Source: Bacteroidetes bacterium UBA1947
GTDB lineage: Bacteria > Bacteroidota > Bacteroidia > Chitinophagales > Chitinophagaceae
Reading direction: 5' to 3'
DNA: 48,463 nt
NCBI GenBank assembly: GCA_002336915.1
Contig: DDET01000039.1
Location: forward strand, 1-48,463
Positions 34,220-43,565 of the stretch are shown one piece after another; position 1 is the first letter of the stretch; the number at the start of each line of letters is the position of its first letter. The notes under the pieces were generated by a model. That model made no database searches, had not been told where the DNA came from, and saw nothing but the letters and a program-made list of their open reading frames with translations. Both the position numbers and the translations under genes were made by a program.

Positions 34220-34441
34220 ATGCAGGAAAAGCACTACAGCAAAGATGGGGTGACCGTGGTATGGAAGCCGGATGTGTGCAGGCATTCTGAGAAATGCTGG
34301 AGGGGATTGCCCGCAGTATTTGACTACAATGCAAAGCCATGGATCAATATGGAAGGAGCTGAGGTGGCGCGCATTTTGGAACAGGTAAATAATTGTCCCT
34401 CGGGAGCCTTGAGTATTTTAGAGGAAGCAAAAGACGAGTAG
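34220..34441 (+). CDS. Small Fe-S protein of the YjdI/Fer4_19 family
   Basis: A 73-residue single-domain protein. It contains VCRHSEKC (Cys20, Cys26) and NNCPSGAL (Cys59), with the W-P-V-F and PWI words of divergent mono-cluster ferredoxins (Fer4_19, YjdI). Like YjdI, the core has three close cysteines and nearby His22. It is probably an electron carrier or Fe-S-binding accessory protein. It sits between pirin and the Nudix hydrolase; the likely start of the latter is two bases past this stop. Confidence 0.85.
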   Translation: MQEKHYSKDGVTVVWKPDVCRHSEKCWRGLPAVFDYNAKPWINMEGAEVARILEQVNNCPSGALSILEEAKDE

Positions 34442-34443
34442 GC

Positions 34444-35079
34444 TTGGGAGATACCGGTAAAATATCATGGCTTAAAGAAAGATTGGCACAGGGACTGCCC
34501 GGCAATGCTGCACAGGAACTGATGGGTGCACGTGTAAAGGAAATGCCTGCTGCTGTGCCTGATACGGCCAGGCCGAGTGCCGTATTATCTTTGCTTTTTT
34601 TACACAATGATACACTGCACACGCTACTGATCGAGCGAACAGCTGATGGCAGGGCGCACAGTGGACAAATAAGTTTTCCGGGCGGGAGGTATGAGACAGC
34701 AGACAATGACCTGGAGACTACCGCATTAAGGGAAGCGAATGAAGAAGTGGGTATTGTGCCCGCAGATGTGGAAATATTGGGAGGACTAACGCCCTTGTAT
34801 ATACCGGTAAGTAATTTTATTGTTCATCCTTTTGTCGGGTATTCTGACCGGCAGCCAGTGTATAGCTTGAGCAGCAATGAAGTGGCCCGCATAATTGAAA
34901 TGCCCCTTGATGAGCTGCTGCACCCCGAGCGTAAGACACGCGTAGAAGTAACATCACCGGTGGATAAAACGTTCAGGCGGGCCGTACCTGCATATAAATT
35001 AACTGACGGATCGATAATATGGGGCGCCACGGCGATGATCATATCGGAACTGCAGGTACTGTTTGAAGAGTATAAATGA
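34444..35079 (+). CDS. Nudix CoA pyrophosphatase
   Basis: A 211-residue Nudix hydrolase with the CoA-specific upstream motif (LLIERTADGRAHSGQISFPGG) read around residues ~62-82, here only in part. It also has the Nudix box ending TALREANEEVGI and a conserved PVSNF-VHPFVGY. It probably hydrolyses CoA or acyl-CoA to phosphopantetheine and 3',5'-ADP. No ATG fits: the first in-frame ATG (34522) would cut off the WLKERL-LPG-AAQ start typical of the family. TTG at 34444, two bases after the previous stop, gives a normal length and is chosen. A TTG at 34393 is possible but overlaps the Fe-S gene. Confidence 0.85.
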   Translation: MGDTGKISWLKERLAQGLPGNAAQELMGARVKEMPAAVPDTARPSAVLSLLFLHNDTLHTLLIERTADGRAHSGQISFPGGRYETADNDLETTALREANEEVGIVPADVEILGGLTPLYIPVSNFIVHPFVGYSDRQPVYSLSSNEVARIIEMPLDELLHPERKTRVEVTSPVDKTFRRAVPAYKLTDGSIIWGATAMIISELQVLFEEYK

Positions 35080-35080
35080 A

Positions 35081-35107
35081 AAGGCAGCTAATTAGCTGCC
35101 TTTTTTA
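35081..35107. terminator. Bidirectional terminator
   Basis: AAGGCAGCTA at 35081 runs into its complement through a perfect 22-bp palindrome (35081-35102) with a T tract on the plus strand and an A tract (T on minus) on the other side. It can serve both the Nudix gene and the convergent type-B sorted gene. Confidence 0.85.
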
Positions 35108-35148
35108 TCTGTAAGAAATAGTTCAAATAGAAGTTTTAGTTGTAAGTA

Positions 35149-38019
35149 TCACCGTAGTATGGAAACGTTTCCTTGTTTATGGAAAGTGCGGCCGCTTACA
35201 AAAACCGCATCAAGTATATAAGCGTAGGCTTCATTGGGTTGCGGCTTGCTTTTGTAGCTGCCGTCCCAGCCGACTTCAAGGCCGGTGCTGGTGAATATTT
35301 TCTGGCCCCAGCGGTTATACACGGTAAGTGTCATGGACGCTACACCAAAGCCCCTTGCAAAGAGCACATCATTTATGCCGTCGCCATTGGGGCTAAAGGC
35401 ATCGGGGATGTCAATGATCTCTGTGACATCGGCAAGTATGTCTTTACAGGCAGTTGCAGAGCAATCGTTGGAGTCGGTAGCGGTAAGACACACTTTGTGA
35501 ACACCTGCCCTGTCATACAGTTTAAGAGGGTTTTCTTCAGCACTGTGCGTACTATCACCGAAATCCCATGAGAATTTTACAGCAGCGGGCGAAGATGCAT
35601 TGTGGAATTGAAGAGGTTTGTTCTTTTCCGGAGGATCGGGCGTGAAAGTAAAATCGGCAAATAATTGATACAGGATGGTAAAGCTATAACTCATAGTGTC
35701 GCGGCAACCTAGCGAGTTGATCATTACCAGGCCGGCGGTATTTGCGCCCGTGTTGGGGAAAGTATGAACCACAGGGTTTGAAGAAGCTGTATCACCATCG
35801 GGGAAGAGCCATAATAATCCGGAAGCAGTATCGCCAGTTAGGTAGCTTGCGGTCAGTTTTGCCGTTTTACAGTCGATGCCTGAATCAGTAATGCTGTAGT
35901 GGATATCGACCGGTAGGGTAAACGTGTAGTGAAACGTATCGAGGCAGCCCAGGCTATTTGATACTACAAGTGCCACAGTGTAGGTGCCGTTTTGGCTGTA
36001 AATATGAGTAACCGGCGTACCGGTGGCAGTAGTATTATCGCTGAAGATCCACAGGAAATTTGTAGCGGTATCGCCGCTTAGCCACTGCGCGGAGAGCTCC
36101 ACGGTTTTACAATTAAGAGCAACATCTGTGATGGTATAGTTCAAGCCACCTGTGAGCGTAATAGCTTTGGTGATGGTATCGACACAGCCTAGCCCATCGT
36201 TTACGATAAGGGTGACGTTATAAGTGCCGCTCTGCGGATAAGTATGCATAACGGTATTGCTGCTACCTGAAGGGCTGTTATCGCCAAAAAGCCATGTGTA
36301 TTGGGTGGCGGTATTGCCGCTGATATAATTTGCAGTGAGCCTAACGGCGGTGCAACTGAGGGATGAATCAAGTATGCTGTAGTTAATATTGGATATCACT
36401 GTTACAGTATGAGAAAAAGTGTCAGTGCAACCAATGCTGTCCGTTGCTACAAGGGTTACTGTATAGGTACCAGCAGCCGGAAAAGTATGAGTGGGGTTTT
36501 GCAGCGTAGAGGTGCCATTGCCAAAATCCCAGAACCAGGAAATGATGGGTGGTGTACCTGTACTGGTATTACTGAACTGCAAGGTATTGCAGGCAGTTGT
36601 CGTTTCGGTAACGTTAAAATTAAAAGTGATGGCGAAAGTATCGGTCGGGAAATTGAATACAAGACTGTTTAAAGTTTGCCCGTTATTTCCCGGTGCGGCC
36701 CCATTATTATTGTTAGCAAACTGCGGATCTACACCATTTGCTCCGCCGGTCAAAGTATTTGTTACAGCAGGTGGAGCGACTGTCTGAGAAAACCAGGCAA
36801 TGCCGCCGCCGCCGCCACCACCGGGGCCAGCTTCCAGCGCAGCATTCGGTGGATTGTACCAAAAGTCAGCACCTTTGCCACCTTTTGCATTTACAGGCGA
36901 ACTGCCCGTATAGTTACTTACTTTCAGTATTACGGTACCACCCGCACCCCCGGCGCTGCCCCCGTCGTTTGCACAACTTACGAAGGGGCCACCGCAATCA
37001 AAAGGGGTCTCACCATTTGCGTTTATTGCTTTGGCATTTCCCACCAGGGTATTGGCCCAAATGATAGCTATTCCTCCGCCTGCGCCGCCGGGTTTATCGG
37101 ATAGATCATTGCCATGGCCTGCACCGCCACCGCCACCGAGGAAGACTTTATTTTGAACGTTGGAATAATTGAGCCCGATACCGCCAAGGCCATTGGTGCC
37201 CGGAGCGACAGGCGGACAATGAGGGTATTGGTTGCCTCCCTGTCCCCCAACGCCACCATTGCTGCCGCCACCGCCGCCTGCATTGTGCGCATTACCGCCT
37301 CCACCTCCATTTGCCAGGCTGCCCTTGCCATAAGTTTTATCAATGCCAATGTCGGCGATTCCTTCGCCTTTATTTGCCCCTTTATTGGATGCGGCATCGT
37401 AAAAGTAATTTGTTTCATTACAGGTGTTACTAATTGTAGACAATAACGCGATACCACCCCGGAACCCTTTATTGCTTACACTAATGCTGTCGTTCATGGT
37501 AAGCGTATTGGCCACGTTGATCATAAAGACCCCGCCTTTGTTACCGTCCCATTGCAGGCAAGTGTGTGGCTGGCTAATGGTATAATTCTGGTAATAAGGT
37601 ACACGAACTATCTGCACTTTGCCATTGGGTATATCGTAATTGCGTGCCATTACGTAATGAAGTGTAAGCACATTGCCCACCTTTGACTCTATGGTATTAA
37701 GCTCGTAATTGCCTGCGCCATTATAATTAAGTACAGAACCAAATGCTGCAGTGTTGGTAGTATCAATGGTAGCACCCTTCATTTGAATCAAAAGAATGGT
37801 GTCACCAATGCCAAAGTCTGTAGCGAGGTCTACCGTGATATTGTTTTTGCAGGGATCGTAGGCTAAGACTGCAGCATATTTATTGATCACCACCTGTGCA
37901 TAGATGGTGCAGGCGACTAAACTGAGCAGCAGGGTTAAAACAATTTTTTTCAAACTGGTACCGGGCTGTGCCGAGACAAATTTGACAGGGGAGATAGGCA
38001 TCAATGTTTTTTTCTTCAT
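35149..38019 (-). CDS. Secreted Gly-rich/PKD-repeat protein with type IX (type B) C-terminal domain
   Basis: A 956-residue protein. The signal segment is unusually late, with a basic extension and a hydrophobic KKIVLTLLLSLVACTIYA near residues 25-42. A beta-rich N-terminal region follows (~45-220), then a Gly-rich stretch (~230-420) with blocks such as GGGGGNAHNAGGGGG. Four to five PKD-like repeats follow (~470-855: FWDFGNGTST, YTWLFGDNSP, FLWIFSDNTT, LLWLFPDGDT). The C-terminal ~85 residues are the gliding-motility-associated type B domain (IPDAFSPNGDGINDVLF, NRWGQKIF). It is likely exported by the type IX system and surface-bound or released. It starts 28 bases after the next gene upstream, whose C-terminal half is nearly the same. 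Confidence 0.9.
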   Translation of the reverse strand: MKKKTLMPISPVKFVSAQPGTSLKKIVLTLLLSLVACTIYAQVVINKYAAVLAYDPCKNNITVDLATDFGIGDTILLIQMKGATIDTTNTAAFGSVLNYNGAGNYELNTIESKVGNVLTLHYVMARNYDIPNGKVQIVRVPYYQNYTISQPHTCLQWDGNKGGVFMINVANTLTMNDSISVSNKGFRGGIALLSTISNTCNETNYFYDAASNKGANKGEGIADIGIDKTYGKGSLANGGGGGNAHNAGGGGGSNGGVGGQGGNQYPHCPPVAPGTNGLGGIGLNYSNVQNKVFLGGGGGAGHGNDLSDKPGGAGGGIAIIWANTLVGNAKAINANGETPFDCGGPFVSCANDGGSAGGAGGTVILKVSNYTGSSPVNAKGGKGADFWYNPPNAALEAGPGGGGGGGIAWFSQTVAPPAVTNTLTGGANGVDPQFANNNNGAAPGNNGQTLNSLVFNFPTDTFAITFNFNVTETTTACNTLQFSNTSTGTPPIISWFWDFGNGTSTLQNPTHTFPAAGTYTVTLVATDSIGCTDTFSHTVTVISNINYSILDSSLSCTAVRLTANYISGNTATQYTWLFGDNSPSGSSNTVMHTYPQSGTYNVTLIVNDGLGCVDTITKAITLTGGLNYTITDVALNCKTVELSAQWLSGDTATNFLWIFSDNTTATGTPVTHIYSQNGTYTVALVVSNSLGCLDTFHYTFTLPVDIHYSITDSGIDCKTAKLTASYLTGDTASGLLWLFPDGDTASSNPVVHTFPNTGANTAGLVMINSLGCRDTMSYSFTILYQLFADFTFTPDPPEKNKPLQFHNASSPAAVKFSWDFGDSTHSAEENPLKLYDRAGVHKVCLTATDSNDCSATACKDILADVTEIIDIPDAFSPNGDGINDVLFARGFGVASMTLTVYNRWGQKIFTSTGLEVGWDGSYKSKPQPNEAYAYILDAVFVSGRTFHKQGNVSILR

Positions 38020-38047
38020 TAAAGACGGTTTATTATCGAAAATTCTG

Positions 38048-40288
38048 CTACCGGAGTATTGAAACGTTTCCTTGTTTATGGAAAGTACGGCCGCTAACAA
38101 AAACTGCATCGATTACATATGCGTATGCTTCGTCGGGCTGGGGCTTGCTTTTGTATGTGCCATCCCAGCCTACCTGAAGGCCGGTGCTGGTGAATATTTT
38201 CTGGCCCCAGCGGTTGTAGACACTGAGCGTCATTGTTGCAACACCGAAGCCCCTTGCAAAGAGGACATCATTTATGCCGTCGCCATTGGGGCTAAAGGCA
38301 TCGGGGATGTCAATGATCTCTGTAACGTCAGCAAGTATGTCTTTACAGGCCGTAGCAGAACAATCGTTGGAATCAGTAGCAGTAAGGCACACTTTGTGAA
38401 CGCCTGTCCTGTCATACAGTTTAAGAGGGTTTTCTTCAGCACTGTGCGTACTATCACCGAAATCCCATGAGAATTTTACAGCAGCGGGCGAAGATGCATT
38501 GTGGAATTGAACAGGTTTGTTCTTTTCCGGAGGATCAGGAGTAAACGTAAAATCGGCAAATAATTGATATAGGATGGTAAAATTATAACTCATAGTATCG
38601 CGGCAACCAAGCGAGTTGACCATTACCAGGTCAGCGGTGTTTGCGCCCGTATTGGGGAAGGTATGAATCACAGGATTGGAAGAAGCAGTGTCACCATTTG
38701 CAAATAGCCATTGGAATTGTGCAGCCGTATCGCCAGTTAAATGTGTTGCAGTGAGCTGTGCTGTCTTGCAATCTATGCCGGAGTCGGCGATGCTGTAATT
38801 GATATCAAAGGCCAGGCTTACAGGTAGTGAAATAGTGTCGGTACAGCCTGCACTATTCATAACTGCCAGCCGGGCAATATAAGAGCCATTTTGTGGATAA
38901 CTGTGTGTAACAGGATTGCCTGCGCCGTTGGGCGTGTTGTCGCCGAACAGCCAAACGTATTGTGTTGTTGTATCGCCACTTATATGGTTGGCAATCAAAC
39001 GGGCTGTTCTGCAGTTGAGTTGCGTGTACGTGATGCTGTAGCTGATATTAGTGTTGATGATCACCTGCGTTGTTACCGTGTCAATACAACCAAGGGCGCT
39101 TGTAAGCACCAGCTTAACATCATAAGTGCCGCTCTGGCTATAAGTATGTGTAACCTGGGAGCCGCTGCCTGTGGGGCTGTTGTCGCCAAATATCCAAAGA
39201 AATTGCGTAGCCGTATCGCCATTCATGTAGTTTGCATTTAGCTGAATAGTTCGGCAACCAACCAGGTTGTTACTAATTGCATAATTAAAGTTGCCGGATG
39301 AAACAGTCACCTGGTGTGTAATTGTATCGGCATTGCCCGCTGTGTCATTAACAATTAATGTAACTGTATAGGTGCCGCCGGATGCATACGAATGCGTTGC
39401 GGGATTGCCCGTACCATTGGTATTATCGCCGAAGGACCAGGAATATTGTGAGGCGGCATTGCCACTGATATAGCTAGCATTGAATGCTGCAGTATTGCAA
39501 ATTACATTGCTGCTAAAATCATATACTATCGTGCCTGGAGTAACGACTTCCAAAGCATTACATAAGGAATCGAGTTGTGGTTGCGACAAGACCCCATTAT
39601 AGAGGCGTACATCGTCCATTATCCCATTAAACCAATATGGATACGTAGGAAGGCCGTAATTGTAGTACCCGATGCTCAATGCCGCTGTGGTCCCTGCCCC
39701 GTATTGATATGTCCAGTGTACTGCAGCTGCCAGCATACCATTGAAGTACACTTTCACGGTATCATTTGCATAGGTGGCGGCAAGACAATACCATGTATTG
39801 AGATGAATAAAATATCCGGACCTGAATTCCGGACCATATGCCGCCATATTCCCTGCGGGCATAGCTTCTATAACCTGGCTATCAGGGTAAAAGGTGGTAC
39901 AATTCAGATCATAAGGATTATCGAGAAAGTAAGTAGCATAATAGTCATCTGTATATTCATGACCGCGGGATAAAATATAATTTGCCTGGCAAGGTCCCTG
40001 GTAATATCCCAAGGGTTTTATCAATGCATGTATGCTCCAGGTGTTTAAATTCATTAGGGGGTTATATGGAACATCTATACCCGAGCTGGTGCCGTTAAAT
40101 GAGTAGGCAGTATTAGGATTGCCGGAAAAACCCGCAGCGGGTGTGAGATTCATGCCGATGCCATTAAGCCCGTTGCCGGTTACATCGTTAGTATTGCCGT
40201 TAAAATCCCAGTGGGCCACCAATGTGGCTTGTCCGGACGAGCATAATGAAAGCAGCGATAGGACTACGATAAGATATAGGTGTTTCAT
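38048..40288 (-). CDS. Secreted LamG/PKD-repeat protein with type IX (type B) C-terminal domain
   Basis: A 746-residue protein. The signal peptide is MKHLYLIVVLSLLSLCSSGQA. A LamG/concanavalin-like domain covers ~22-235 (LVAHWDFNGNTNDVTGNG; YSFNGTSSGIDVPYN; DDVRLYNGVLSQPQLDSL). Four to five PKD-like repeats follow (~240-650: YSWSFGDNTNGTG, FLWIFGDNSPTGSG, YVWLFGDNTPNGAG), and the protein ends in a type B sorting domain (~656-746, IPDAFSPNGDGINDVLF, NRWGQKIF). The LamG fold suggests carbohydrate or matrix binding at the cell surface. The start at 40288 gives a canonical signal peptide; ATG 40315 is a less likely alternative. It forms an operon with the downstream type-B protein. Confidence 0.9.
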   Translation of the reverse strand: MKHLYLIVVLSLLSLCSSGQATLVAHWDFNGNTNDVTGNGLNGIGMNLTPAAGFSGNPNTAYSFNGTSSGIDVPYNPLMNLNTWSIHALIKPLGYYQGPCQANYILSRGHEYTDDYYATYFLDNPYDLNCTTFYPDSQVIEAMPAGNMAAYGPEFRSGYFIHLNTWYCLAATYANDTVKVYFNGMLAAAVHWTYQYGAGTTAALSIGYYNYGLPTYPYWFNGIMDDVRLYNGVLSQPQLDSLCNALEVVTPGTIVYDFSSNVICNTAAFNASYISGNAASQYSWSFGDNTNGTGNPATHSYASGGTYTVTLIVNDTAGNADTITHQVTVSSGNFNYAISNNLVGCRTIQLNANYMNGDTATQFLWIFGDNSPTGSGSQVTHTYSQSGTYDVKLVLTSALGCIDTVTTQVIINTNISYSITYTQLNCRTARLIANHISGDTTTQYVWLFGDNTPNGAGNPVTHSYPQNGSYIARLAVMNSAGCTDTISLPVSLAFDINYSIADSGIDCKTAQLTATHLTGDTAAQFQWLFANGDTASSNPVIHTFPNTGANTADLVMVNSLGCRDTMSYNFTILYQLFADFTFTPDPPEKNKPVQFHNASSPAAVKFSWDFGDSTHSAEENPLKLYDRTGVHKVCLTATDSNDCSATACKDILADVTEIIDIPDAFSPNGDGINDVLFARGFGVATMTLSVYNRWGQKIFTSTGLQVGWDGTYKSKPQPDEAYAYVIDAVFVSGRTFHKQGNVSILR

Positions 40289-40314
40289 AATGCGAAGATA
40301 AATTGCTTTTTTCA

Positions 40315-40322
40315 TACATTTG
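40315..40322 (+). promoter_or_regulatory. Candidate -7 element of the methyltransferase gene
   Basis: TACATTTG matches TAnnTTTG and ends 19 bases before the ATG at 40342. The nearest TTG lies too close to serve as a -33 element. Confidence 0.4.
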
Positions 40323-40341
40323 CCAGCCACAATTCAGAAGC

Positions 40342-41097
40342 ATGAAAAAGATCATCAGGAAGGTTCTCAATTCGATGAACTACGATATAGTGAAAACCGA
40401 TGGGGGTGCCTACGCTGGAATGCACAGTGATTTTGAAGATGTCCATAATAACATCTGGAATACGGTAAATTCTTATACTATGACAAGTAAGGAGCGTATT
40501 TATGGATTAATTGAGGCTGTAAAATATATCAATAAGCATAAGGTGGAAGGTGACATCGTGGAATGCGGGGTATGGCGCGGCGGCAGTATGATGGCCGTAG
40601 CAAAAACGCTGATGCAAGATAATAATACAAGCAGGCAATTGTACTTATATGATACTTTTGAGGGTATGAGTGCCCCCACCGAAGTGGACGCGGATCTTGC
40701 AAACCAAAGCGCCGCAAGCCTGCTTGCCAAAGGCAACAAGGAAACCAGCCAGGTCTGGGCCTATTCTGCACTTGAAACGGTGCAGCAAGGAATGAGCACT
40801 ACAAAATACCCCGAGTCTAATATCCATTACGTGAAAGGAATGGTAGAAGATACGATACCTTCAAATGTTCCTGAAAAAATTGCTTTGCTCAGGCTGGATA
40901 CCGACTGGTACGAGTCGACCAAGCACGAGCTGACACACCTTTTTCCAAGGCTGCAGAAAGGTGGCGTACTTATTATAGACGATTACGGGTTCTGGAAAGG
41001 AGCTCGCAAGGCGGTGGATGAATATTTTGCTGAAAACAATATTCAGATACTGCTTAACCGTATGGATAATACTGGCAGGATAGCTATTAAGCAGTAA
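40342..41097 (+). CDS. TylF/MycF-like O-methyltransferase
   Basis: A 251-residue class I SAM-dependent methyltransferase. The SAM-binding segment is VECGVWRGGSMMAVA (~residue 75). LYLYDTFEGM follows, then the metal-site Asp cluster in LRLDTDWYEST and GGVLIIDDYGFWKGARKAVDEYF, as in TylF/MycF macrocin O-methyltransferases. In Bacteroidota such enzymes usually modify sugars of surface polysaccharides, and the facing glycosyltransferase supports that role. The ATG at 40342 was chosen because the preceding residues are not family-like. Confidence 0.9.
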   Translation: MKKIIRKVLNSMNYDIVKTDGGAYAGMHSDFEDVHNNIWNTVNSYTMTSKERIYGLIEAVKYINKHKVEGDIVECGVWRGGSMMAVAKTLMQDNNTSRQLYLYDTFEGMSAPTEVDADLANQSAASLLAKGNKETSQVWAYSALETVQQGMSTTKYPESNIHYVKGMVEDTIPSNVPEKIALLRLDTDWYESTKHELTHLFPRLQKGGVLIIDDYGFWKGARKAVDEYFAENNIQILLNRMDNTGRIAIKQ

Positions 41098-41104
41098 GTA
41101 TTAG

Positions 41105-42295
41105 TTAAGACAAAAAAAACTTACGGTAGGACTTTAGGAAATTTTCCCTGTTGAAGTGGTCGCGGGCATATTTATATGCGCGTTCCGACAATGATTCTGT
41201 TAGTGCAAGGTCGTTCTTCAGCATCTCAAGGTTAGCAATGCCATTTTTAACCACTGCCTCTTCGTTCTCAAAATCATTTATCAGCAGGCTGTTCTTCATA
41301 TGCTGCAGGTGGGTTTTATTGCCCACCAGATCTGTAACCACCGGTATACAACCACAAGCCATGCCTTCCTTTATCAGCATGGGGAAACCTTCGTAAGCTG
41401 ATGTCATAAGGATGATATGGCATTGGTCGTATAAGGCATACATGTCCTCCTGCCTGCTTATCTGCCCGTGAAAAACGGAATGCTGTTTTACGTAATCGGA
41501 CAGCTCGTCCATCATAGGGCCGGCAAAATGAAACTCTAATAAATTATTTTGCTGTAAGCAATGAGCCGCGATCTTATCCAGCAGCGGTATCCTTTTTTGA
41601 GGTCCGCCCCTGCCGGCGTAAAGTACTTTTATGGGGTATTTGAATTCCTTATGTGGAGTGGGCGGAATAAAAACCCCCGGCTCAATGAACTTAATACGAT
41701 CGAGCATTGCCGGGTCAACCTTATACTCTTCGTATTGCTTTTTTATATTGCCTAATGTAAAATTGTCGTATACTATGCGATAATTGAGATATTTAACATT
41801 AGCCAGGCCGAAGAACTCCATGCCGTTATTACCATGGGTAAAATTGTGCAAGAGCTCTGTTTTTATCACATGCTTTCCGAAGAAAGGCAGCATATCATAG
41901 AAAAAGGTGCTGTTAGAGCTAAAAACATGCGCTTTTTTATGCCTGTTTATATAAAAAGTGTAAAAATGGACGGTAAAAAGCCTGAAAAACAGGTAATCGC
42001 ACCAGGTATGAATGTCTTTTATGTCGGCATTGGGGGTGGCATAAAAGACATCTTTCAGGTTCTTGTCGACAGATAAACGGGTGAAATATAATTGTTTATG
42101 TATATCTGAAATGCTTGCAAGGATGTCAAGATGGATGCGCTGGGCGCCGCCTATAGAATACCTGTCGAGGAAAAAGAAAAAAGGACTGCTATTCTTCTTC
42201 TTGACTAGAGCAAAAGGGTATACGAATACCAATGCGAAGGGGTAGGTGAACCATAGCAAGGTCCTGAAAACCTTTATTTTGGTAAGATTGTGCAT
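41105..42295 (-). CDS. Glycosyltransferase, GT4-like
   Basis: A 396-residue GT-B enzyme. The N-terminal half includes a hydrophobic stretch near residues 12-32 and the acceptor-side DRYSIGGAQRIHLDIL. In the C-terminal half, LYAGRGGPQKRI begins the donor domain and the donor-binding E-x7-E reads YEGFPMLIKEGMACG, typical of GT4. It probably adds a sugar to a surface glycan. It converges on the methyltransferase gene with a 7-base gap, so the two may share a pathway although they are on opposite strands. Confidence 0.88.
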   Translation of the reverse strand: MHNLTKIKVFRTLLWFTYPFALVFVYPFALVKKKNSSPFFFFLDRYSIGGAQRIHLDILASISDIHKQLYFTRLSVDKNLKDVFYATPNADIKDIHTWCDYLFFRLFTVHFYTFYINRHKKAHVFSSNSTFFYDMLPFFGKHVIKTELLHNFTHGNNGMEFFGLANVKYLNYRIVYDNFTLGNIKKQYEEYKVDPAMLDRIKFIEPGVFIPPTPHKEFKYPIKVLYAGRGGPQKRIPLLDKIAAHCLQQNNLLEFHFAGPMMDELSDYVKQHSVFHGQISRQEDMYALYDQCHIILMTSAYEGFPMLIKEGMACGCIPVVTDLVGNKTHLQHMKNSLLINDFENEEAVVKNGIANLEMLKNDLALTESLSERAYKYARDHFNRENFLKSYRKFFLS

Positions 42296-42444
42296 ATGCG
42301 GGGCAATAAATAAAATGCGGCTTAGCGCCGCAAGAGTAAAAATAATAAGATTTAAGTTCTGTTTAGCATTTTGCCCAATGCAAACGCGTTATTAAATAAT
42401 CTATATTTTCTGTTTTGTGGTACGAAATACAATTTAAAACCATC

Positions 42445-42474
42445 TTGTAAATTCCATACATAAACTTACCTTTG
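42445..42474 (+). promoter_or_regulatory. Promoter of the nuo operon
   Basis: TTG at 42445-42447, a 19-base spacer and TACCTTTG at 42467-42474 fit the Bacteroidota consensus with no mismatch. The nuoA ATG is at 42512, giving a leader of about 33 bases. This is the best promoter in the window. Confidence 0.75.
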
Positions 42475-42511
42475 TATGCCTTAAAATCAATACCCAAGGC
42501 GTATCTATACA

Positions 42512-42907
42512 ATGATAAACTCTTTGTTACTGGCGGTGGATGAAAACACCCCATTTAATTATTTCCCGGTAGCATTGCAACTGGTGATAGCAGTAGGTTT
42601 TATTGTGGTGATGATGGCAGTGACGCACCTGCTTGGACCTAAAAGAAAAACATCGGATAAGCTGATAAACTTTGAGAGTGGTATACCCTCTGTCGGTAAT
42701 GCGCGTCAGCCTATGGCGATCAAGTATTTTCTGGTAGCTATCCTTTTTGTCCTGTTCGATGTGGAAGTTATTTTCTTCTATCCTTATGCTGTGAATTTTA
42801 GGGAGTTGGGTATGGAAGGTTTTTTTGCAGTAATAATGTTCGTGGCCTTCTTTTTATGTGGTTTTATATACATAGTGAAGAAAGGTGCGATAGAGTGGGA
42901 AGAGTAA
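42512..42907 (+). CDS. nuoA: NADH-quinone oxidoreductase subunit A
   Basis: A 131-residue membrane subunit of respiratory complex I. It has three membrane helices (~20-41, ~70-92, ~100-122), the loop words LINFESGIPSVGNARQP and the conserved LFDVEVIFFYPYA. It is the first gene of the nuo cluster, directly behind the matched promoter. An inverted repeat fills the 93-base spacer to nuoB. Confidence 0.95.
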   Translation: MINSLLLAVDENTPFNYFPVALQLVIAVGFIVVMMAVTHLLGPKRKTSDKLINFESGIPSVGNARQPMAIKYFLVAILFVLFDVEVIFFYPYAVNFRELGMEGFFAVIMFVAFFLCGFIYIVKKGAIEWEE

Positions 42908-42951
42908 ACAGTGAAGAATTGTAAAGTGCAGATTGAATATTATTGTTAACC

Positions 42952-42986
42952 ATTGAAGATTGATGTTTCAGTTTTCAATCTTCAAT
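42952..42986. repeat. Inverted repeat in the nuoA-nuoB spacer
   Basis: ATTGAAGATTG (42952-42962) and CAATCTTCAAT (42976-42986) are perfectly complementary around a 13-nt loop, 14 bases before the nuoB ATG. Confidence 0.75.
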
Positions 42987-43000
42987 AAAAAATTAAGATT

Positions 43001-43564
43001 ATGCCTCGTCCGGTTCAATATAATACGAAAGTGAAGCTGGTGGAAATGCCCAAGGGGTATTCCGGAGAAGGTTTTTTTGCAACCTCGTTAGACAAAGTGG
43101 TGGGCCTGGCCCGCAAAAATTCATTGTGGCCCTTGCCATTTGCTACCTCATGTTGCGGTATCGAATTTATGGCTACTATGGGATCCCACTATGACCTTGC
43201 GCGTTTCGGCTCGGAACGTATGGCCTTTACACCCCGCCAGTGCGATATGCTGCTGGTAGCGGGTACGATAGCCAAGAAGATGGGCCCGATATTGCGCGAA
43301 GTGTACCTGCAGATGGCTGAGCCACGATGGGTAATAGCCATAGGCGCATGCGCAAGCAGCGGCGGTATTTTTGATTCTTATTCTGTATTGCAAGGTATAG
43401 ACCAGGTGATACCTGTTGACGTATACGTACCCGGTTGCCCCCCAAGGCCGGAAGGCATTATAGATGGAATACTGAAGTTGCAGGACCTTGTAGCAAGTGA
43501 AAGCCTGCGCAGAAGAACAGGCCCGCAGTACAAAGCATTGCTGGAAGGATACGGAATACAATAA
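43001..43564 (+). CDS. nuoB: NADH-quinone oxidoreductase subunit B
   Basis: A 187-residue hydrophilic subunit carrying the N2 4Fe-4S cluster, next to the quinone site. Ligands are visible: tandem Cys in FATSCCGIEFMA, Cys in GACASSGGIFDSYS and Cys in VPGCPPRPEGIIDGI. Length is normal for the family. It partners with NuoD at the quinone-binding interface. Confidence 0.96.
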   Translation: MPRPVQYNTKVKLVEMPKGYSGEGFFATSLDKVVGLARKNSLWPLPFATSCCGIEFMATMGSHYDLARFGSERMAFTPRQCDMLLVAGTIAKKMGPILREVYLQMAEPRWVIAIGACASSGGIFDSYSVLQGIDQVIPVDVYVPGCPPRPEGIIDGILKLQDLVASESLRRRTGPQYKALLEGYGIQ

Positions 43565-43565
43565 A

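Noticed and set aside
38019..40342. Full -33/-7 promoter for the type-B operon
   Set aside because: No TAnnTTTG with suitable spacing was found on the minus strand upstream of 40288; the match at 40315 is on the plus strand.
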